Source: Schistocephalus solidus (Eukaryota > Platyhelminthes > Cestoda > Diphyllobothriidea > Diphyllobothriidae). From it: a stretch of 64,000 nucleotides of DNA. A model generated the notes under the pieces. That model saw nothing but the letters and a program-made list of their open reading frames with translations, searched no databases and had not been told where the DNA came from. This document shows, piece after piece, positions 60,501 to 64,000 of this stretch (position 1 is its first letter; every line of letters begins with the position of its first letter). The position numbers and the translations under genes were made by a program. The stretch lies in the NCBI GenBank assembly GCA_017591395.1, contig WEDG01000355.1, forward strand, positions 62,001 through 126,000. Direction: 5' to 3'.

Positions 60501-62936
60501 CAGAGAACACAGTCTTTATTCATTTACAACAAAGTGCGTCGTTTAAAAAAACTATTTCTTCAGCTGCGACTAAATTGGCATTACGCGGTCTTTATGGGGA
60601 GACCATAATAGTCCATACGCTACAAACGACTTTAACAACGACTGGTAACCCGTCTATCCCACACAAAGCCATTGAGCCACCAAAGAACTTAGATGTTTTA
60701 GTGTGTCCGAAATTCTTCAAATAAACCTAACTAGAAGACATTTTTCTGGAAATCCCAAGATAGCCTATGTATTCAACGATTGTTGTGCACCTGAATACAA
60801 GTTTAACGTCCAACTTTATCCGAGCCGATATAAGTATGTTATGCTGACCAAATTCCTGTGATCGTTTTGTTATTTCGCACAAATTTAGTCACCTTATTTT
60901 TCATTGTTCATTCAGAGGTCTCAGAAGCTATCGAATGCAAGGAATCTTCAAATTTCATACTCTATTTTGGGGAATGCGTTCACTGATTAGTTTGCAAGAC
61001 ATGCGCATCCCATTGCTTCACTGGACTCAATCTAGAGCCCACGTAGGCAATCGAAAAACGGCAAGTACTGAAAAACGAAGGAATATAGACTAAGAGATGG
61101 AGGACTGGAATGTTCATTTCTGGCCTATTAGCCCTTGTCGACTAGCTTTACTCACTCCCAGGTTTACGGAATCACATACCCTTTGTGTAACCATACTACA
61201 ATAATATTACTTTTTTAGGAAACTAATTCTCACATATATGGGCAATGTCATTTTACCTATATCACTAGCCGCTCTGTGGCTGCTGGCGGGGCTCTAGCGG
61301 GATTCAGAAGGCACTATGGGAAGATTGAGTTCCCTAACCGATCAGTGAGCGCTCATTTATCATTGTTAAAATACGTGATCGAAACCGACAGGACAATGAG
61401 CCCGTGGCGCAGTTTGTTAGAGCGTTAGACTTCTAGCCGAGAAGTCGCGCGTTGTAGCCTCAGTTGCCGCACCAACTGGGGTTGGGCATGGCTGGCTGAT
61501 GACGGCTAATATGCCAGAAATGACTATTCCAGTTTCCCGTGTGTTTGTCGGTTATGTCATTTTCAAGAATCAGTAGGTCGATGTAGACATTTTGCAATGG
61601 CGTCAGAATGAGACGTGCTGTGTTTGATTATGTGGAGATTCATCTCAGGTACCGTTTCCCAACTCTCATAGCTGTTGGCCTGACAACCGGACCATAAAAA
61701 ATAAGAGGAAAAGCTCAAACTCTTACAGTCAATCCGTTTAAACCTTGGATAAGCACTCAGTGTCCAAAATTTTGGATACTTGATGGATCAAGTATGGTGC
61801 ACTCGACCCACTACCTATTAACCTCAATATTACAATTAGTTGAGTATTTGACATGCTGAAATAATTGCTATGCACTTATAAGACGTTTAAATCGCATTAC
61901 ACTACCTATCTATTTCGAAGGCGTGGTCTGTTTTAGGTGACATGTGGCTAGAATCCCCCTGATGGTTTATGCACTTTTTACTTCTTCTTTTTTTCCATCA
62001 AGATGCCGCCATTGTCGGGGTCTTAATCATGCTTTTGCCTAGATTACCTATTTTCTTACGCGATCGACTGTGTCATCGGTCGCAGAACTTCCTTAGTGGG
62101 CCATTTTTTATCATCAATCCCTCCGGTTGAAGAATCTAAAAGAACATAGGAGAGCGCTACTGACATTAGCTACTCCAAACTTTCCCTCGTAATCAGCTAA
62201 AGTAGTCGTATATCCTTCTTCCGGAGTTAGTGGTGTCCGTGAGTGCGTTAGTCAAATTCTTTACATCTGCACCTGGCTCACTCGGTTGAGTTGGAATCTA
62301 CGCGTTCATTTGAAAGTTAAACGTAGCGAGATTTCCTCAATGTGACGGCGATCGAAATCGACCTCCTGACCTCACCAAAGCGGTTATCAGCTGACCAAAG
62401 AGAACCAATGCACCAGCCTTATAGTCCGAATTCTCATAAATCTGTTTAGTTTTTCTGCAGTGTAGTTAAACTTCAAAGCATCGGATTTCTACTTAAATAA
62501 TTTGAACGAGGATCATGTTGAGATCATTTGAGGGCGAAAGGAACTAGCTCGTGGTCAATGTGTTCTGAGTTGTTTTAATATTCATGTCATTCACCAACAT
62601 TTTGGCGACGCATATTCACTGAATTTTGGGGAAAACCACTTTTTTACAGTTATGACATCTTTTAAGTTGACATTTCATCGTACTGGATGTCATATCAAGT
62701 CACTGATTACTATTTTTGCTTCCTGATGTAGCAGAGATCCTCTTTCAACTGCGGGAGAACTGCGCTCTAAGCTGGCGACCTATTCGTACAGCAAAACCTA
62801 CCGAGCTCTCTTTCATTTACCCAACGGTGAACAGCTCCTCTGCCAAACAACCGGCATGCTCTGCACACCATTTGACAAGACCGAAAGACCTGGTTGCGTG
62901 TACCTTTCCAAAAATTTCGTCTGCTTTATAAACAGG
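51516..62936 (+). CDS. TBC1D8/TBC1D9-like Rab GAP, 5' part (GRAM region), multi-exon
   Basis: Up to nine plus-strand exons join without a stop: 51516-51538 (tentative), 51582-51630, 51671-51832, 51881-51943, 51992-52125, 52168-52233, 52434-52510, 60322-60378 and 62732-62936. Every intron is GT-AG and the phases agree at every junction. The protein (about 275 residues seen) contains a first GRAM domain ([64 protein letters not shown]) and the start of a second ([38 protein letters not shown]). This is the tandem GRAM layout of TBC1D8/TBC1D9 proteins, which in other animals carry a C-terminal TBC domain that stimulates GTP hydrolysis by Rab GTPases. The TBC domain should lie beyond the window, and the true start was not found. 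Paralogue identity (8 or 9) cannot be decided here. Confidence 0.85.
51582..51832 (+). CDS. TBC1D9-like exons before the first GRAM domain
   Basis: Exon 51582-51630 ([16 protein letters not shown]) ends at GTAAGT. Exon 51671-51832 ([39 protein letters not shown]) lies between TTTAG and GTAACT. The split codon C|AA gives Gln. Content corresponds to the region before GRAM-1 in the family, which has a similar YQTPxS...E.NLLxTL pattern. The 23-nt exon at 51516-51538 would precede them in phase but is too short to be sure of. Confidence 0.65.
51881..52510 (+). CDS. TBC1D9-like exons encoding GRAM-1
   Basis: Four short exons (63, 134, 66 and 77 nt) separated by introns of 48, 42 and 200 bp. Junction phases are 1, 0, 0 and 2. 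Together they give a complete GRAM/PH-like fold of about 110 residues: [16 protein letters not shown]-like [12 protein letters not shown], the membrane-facing beta strand [10 protein letters not shown], and a C-terminal helix [16 protein letters not shown]. Introns this small are normal for flatworm 5' gene regions. Confidence 0.8.
52931..52943. repeat. Left target-site duplication of RTE-IV
   Basis: AATGTCAACAGGG, identical over 13 bp to 58176-58188. It defines the insertion boundaries. Confidence 0.9.
52944..53370 (+). other. RTE-IV leader
   Basis: Non-coding leader shared with 2866-3240, 9804-10005 and 24924-25320. It includes an inverted repeat CCTACGGTGGGG...CCCCGTAGG (about 53056-53086) that would form a hairpin. 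The frame at 53380-53048 on the other strand is a shadow. Confidence 0.7.
53371..54250 (+). pseudogene. RTE-IV endonuclease domain
   Basis: 53371-53910 reads [81 protein letters not shown]. One extra base near 53880 moves the frame to 53828-54808, where the rest follows: [58 protein letters not shown] and [16 protein letters not shown]. Catalytic landmarks (N-terminal Asn, SETRF, GDFN, LDYVL, TDHRLV) are all present. In the family this domain nicks target DNA to prime reverse transcription. Confidence 0.9.
54250..56303 (+). pseudogene. RTE-IV connector and reverse transcriptase
   Basis: The connector to 54808 includes [32 protein letters not shown] and [22 protein letters not shown]. Two or more frame changes at 54770-54960 interrupt [11 protein letters not shown]. 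From 54963 a 446-codon frame holds the [62 protein letters not shown] (motif A), [34 protein letters not shown] (motif C, intact FADD), [39 protein letters not shown] and [22 protein letters not shown]. Every catalytic residue is present. It ends after a one-base shift near 56270. Confidence 0.92.
56271..57305 (+). pseudogene. RTE-IV C-terminal C2H2 zinc-finger array
   Basis: 56300-56863 resumes [40 protein letters not shown], then finger 1 [22 protein letters not shown], a spacer of about 80 residues rich in Ser/Thr/Pro, and finger 2 [18 protein letters not shown] frame change leads to finger 3 [21 protein letters not shown], then finger 4 [24 protein letters not shown], where TGA replaces the second Cys, and finger 5 [21 protein letters not shown] before the stop near 57305. 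The RIGLxGH core is unusually constant, suggesting past selection on binding. The target is unknown. Confidence 0.85.
57306..58175 (+). other. RTE-IV 3' UTR, two tandem units of about 360 nt
   Basis: Unit one spans about 57394-57752 and unit two about 57753-58110. Each starts TATCACGGT with a hairpin (57396-57416: CACGGTTTC-CTA-GAAACCGTG; 57756-57776: CACGG...CCGTG). Each then shares TGGGAAG/TTGGAAGG, GCCAA, GAGTGGCTGAC, GAGTCAG and ATGGCT, a GGxGGAGAGAGTG purine tract and an end of the form CACTxxAAAC...CACGCG or ACGCGC. A unique 65-nt 3' terminus follows. The plus frames 57562-58205 are shadows. Confidence 0.75.
58176..58188. repeat. Right target-site duplication of RTE-IV
   Basis: AATGTCAACAGGG, pairing with 52931-52943. 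It directly follows the element terminus GACGGTCGAACTGCC. Confidence 0.9.
58396..58800 (+). CDS. Unrecognised open region in the host intron
   Basis: Two overlapping plus frames. The second (58530-58799) reads [62 protein letters not shown] and has protein-like composition. It does not fit into the TBC1D9-like transcript by phase. It could be a small independent gene, a retrocopy scrap or chance. I do not recognise the domain. Confidence 0.2.
58801..60321. other. Intron sequence, nothing further seen
   Basis: Short tandem GTGTATCAACTG-type repeats occur at 58850-58910. The frames near 59771-60039 on the minus strand lack motifs. Confidence 0.4.
60322..60378 (+). CDS. TBC1D9-like exon after GRAM-1
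   Basis: 57 nt between ACACAG and GTGAGT, reading [18 protein letters not shown]. It follows GVRR from the preceding exon (family pattern MRQLLDNEGF). It is separated from that exon by 7811 bp, most of it the RTE-IV insertion. Confidence 0.75.
61060..61190 (-). mobile_element. tRNA-derived SINE, copy 2 (tail part)
   Basis: On the minus strand GGGCTAATAGGCCAGAAATGAACATTCCAGTCCTCC matches the body of copies 1 and 3. The tRNA-like head is not recognisable. Confidence 0.5.
61399..61570 (+). mobile_element. tRNA-derived SINE, copy 3
   Basis: Starts GAGCCCGTGGCGCAGTTTGTTAGAGC, which resembles a tRNA 5' half with an A box. GACTTCTAG follows, as in an arginine tRNA with anticodon TCT. The B-box position (GCGCGTTGTAGCCTC) is degenerate. 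The unrelated body continues ACTGGGGTTGGGCATGGCTGGCTGATGACGGCTAATATGCCAGAAATGACTATTCCAGT to TTTGTCGGTTATG. Head plus body recur at 34690-34856, so this is a SINE family and not a tRNA gene. Confidence 0.65.
62732..62936 (+). CDS. TBC1D9-like exon starting GRAM-2
   Basis: 205 nt between GATGTAG and GTAGAG. The first C completes a Ser codon with AG of the previous exon. It encodes [19 protein letters not shown], then [24 protein letters not shown] and [15 protein letters not shown], a close match to the ERYRALFRLPxxEKLDG...WTPFNK start of the second GRAM domain in TBC1D9. It ends in phase 0. The next exon was not found before 64000. Confidence 0.85.
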
Positions 62937-63446
62937 GTAGAGTTGTTCAATCTTTCGTGACTGCAGCTCCCTACAGCGCACGACTCATTTAACTTTTTGA
63001 AATTGCTGATTTTACTACTCATTACTTCAGGAGATCCTTAATATAGTAGCTACACAAGCCCCAACGTAGACCTTAGAATTCTACAGCAGTACCGCAGATA
63101 GTGTGAGCTATTTTGGCATTCACGTACTTCGTGGTAGAGTAAATACCATTGAACGCGAGTGATTAATCTGCTGTATGGTGAGCTCAAACGGAGGCAGGGT
63201 AATTTAGCCATTTGTGGTAGTGTATTTGTGTTTTCCCCACGGTTTATACTGCCATTAAGTCATAACTGGACAAAGAAAGTTGTGATAATTGATCTAATTA
63301 CTTTAGTTGGCTTTATTAGTTGAAATATTGTCCAGTTCTATGTAGAGAATTTACTGTTTCTCACAATCTACCTTTTCCCATTTCCAGTTCTTCTAAGTTA
63401 ACCACCGGGTAAGCAGGTATACCTGCGTATTTAAACGCCGGGCTGG
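62937..63446. other. Intron sequence, no further exon found
   Basis: I looked for the continuation of GRAM-2 and saw none. The minus frame 63022-62813 is antisense to the exon. Confidence 0.5.
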
Positions 63447-63660
63447 GCACGGGAGTACGGACTTCATCTTATTACAGGTGGACATGTGCTAAATTGCAGG
63501 GGGCGGGTGAAGTTTAGGGTCAGTGTTAAGGTTATTGCTAGGTTTAGGAGGGTTAGGGTTAGTGTCAGAATTAAATTTAGGCAACGGGAATACGTACCGC
63601 CCTGGAATTTAGTTAATGACTGCCTGTATTACTGGGGCGGAGGGTCCATATTCCCGTGTC
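63447..63660. mobile_element. Foldback element with telomere-like interior, copy 2
   Basis: Arms of about 60 bp. The left arm reads GGCACGGGAGTACGGACTTCAT..TTATTACAGGTGGACATGTGCTAAATTGCAGGG. The right arm, reverse complemented, reads GACACGGGAATATGGACCCTCCGCCCCAGTAATACAGGCAGTCATTAACTAAATTCCAGGG. The interior (63506-63596) reads GTGAAGTTTAGGGTCAGTGTTAAGGTTATTGCTAGG, then TTTAGGAGGGTTAGGGTTAG. The interior aligns with the reverse complement of copy 1. There is no coding capacity. Confidence 0.65.
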
Positions 63661-63668
63661 GTTTTGAA

Positions 63669-63993
63669 TTAAAGCGTTGCCAGTGGTAGATTCGAGCAGC
63701 GTGCGCGGATCCTACGTAGACTAGTTGGTAGAAGCAAGATTGCACCATACGGTGCTTGAAGGTTTACGGATCCTTTCGGCAACAAAACACGTACAGGCTC
63801 CTTGGTGTGGGTATTTCTGACGTAAGCGACCGTGGCATCGCCGATTCTCACCACGTTTTTTGTTTCGATGCCATCGCTTGTCCAGGTTCCCTTCTTGATG
63901 TAGCTGATGGTAGTGTTGCGAGCACCTCCTAAGCGCGAGACGGCCTTACCAGTTCTCACAGCGGTAGCTTTACTGCTGACTGAGTGTGATGGC
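63669..63993 (-). CDS. Unrecognised open frame at the window edge
   Basis: The minus strand is open from about 63993 and reads SSKATAVRTGKAVSRLGGARNTTISYIKKGTWTSDGIETKNVVRIGDATVAYVRNTHTKEPVRVLLPKGSVN. It is rich in Gly, Lys and Thr, with amphipathic strand-like periodicity and no obvious start codon. An in-frame TAG lies near the edge. It could be an exon of a gene on the opposite strand or a repeat-derived frame. I do not recognise a family. Confidence 0.25.
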
Positions 63994-64000
63994 TACACTG

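Larger units (their letters stand above)
60379..62731 (+). other. Intron of the TBC1D9-like gene with SINE copies
   Basis: 2353 bp between exons, starting GTGAGT and ending TGTAG. The frame 60497-60724 starts after an AG but would force a stop in the spliced frame, so I do not use it as an exon. SINE copies are at 61060-61190 and 61399-61570. Confidence 0.6.

Noticed and set aside
60497..60724. Additional TBC1D9-like exon after an AG at about 60504
   Set aside because: Joined to the preceding exon (which ends AG|) it runs into a stop after about 14 codons. The exon at 62732 fits both phase and GRAM-2 homology instead.
61399..61470. Functional tRNA-Arg gene
   Set aside because: The B-box region is degenerate, the acceptor stem does not close, and the same head plus unrelated body recurs at 34690-34856, so it is a SINE.
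63506..63596. True interstitial telomere or chromosome end
   Set aside because: Repeats are degenerate, short and enclosed in inverted arms shared with another locus, so a dispersed element explains them better.
1..64000. CRISPR arrays, prokaryotic operons or phage genes
   Set aside because: No regularly spaced direct repeats, no compact co-oriented genes. All coding signal is eukaryotic retroelement or spliced exon.

Overview
The window looks like a repeat-dense stretch of a flatworm genome, most likely a diphyllobothriidean tapeworm (Spirometra, Diphyllobothrium or Schistocephalus type). The evidence is the set of transposon families: an RTE-like non-LTR element whose reverse transcriptase (RT) is followed by C2H2 fingers with the motif RIGLxGH, Ty3/gypsy elements whose integrase carries YHPGSQATGKL, CR1-like LINEs and a Penelope-like relic. 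The only host gene I can support has short GT-AG introns. No bacterial, plasmid or CRISPR features were seen.

1-30 kb is a nest of insertions that can be peeled apart by target-site duplications (TSDs) and broken reading frames. A minus-strand RTE copy (RTE-I) is cut into three pieces (about 3300-5248, 8077-10005 and 24924-25320). The first cut holds a plus-strand gypsy (5249-8076). The second cut holds a minus-strand gypsy (10006-24923). That second gypsy has lost its integrase core to a region now occupied by a CR1-like LINE (about 10745-15800), and its 5' LTR is split by a third gypsy (18932-24872), which itself has a LINE in its integrase (about 20199-22672). Just to the right, a second RTE copy lies head-to-tail with RTE-I and is itself split by a plus-strand RTE copy (about 26131-29182).

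30-51 kb is mostly AT-rich sequence with old fragments: RTE 3' ends, a tRNA-derived SINE, a foldback element with a telomere-like interior, and LINEs at 38.1-46.2 kb. 51.5-63 kb carries the 5' part of a host gene: up to nine exons, reading frame kept across every junction, encoding GRAM-domain sequence of the TBC1D8/TBC1D9 family of Rab GTPase-activating proteins. Its 7.8-kb intron contains a near full-length RTE copy (52944-58175) with a perfect 13-bp TSD.

The most interesting signal is a recurring RNA fold in the 3' untranslated regions of three LINE lineages, five copies in all. Two short stems flank a pair of U5-U8 tracts, the architecture of an ENE (a poly(A)-clamping triple-helix element), and stem sequences differ between copies while pairing is kept. 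Second is a foldback family (two copies) whose terminal inverted repeats enclose degenerate TTAGGG-like sequence. Nearly all transposon reading frames here are broken. The spliced host gene appears intact as far as it is visible.
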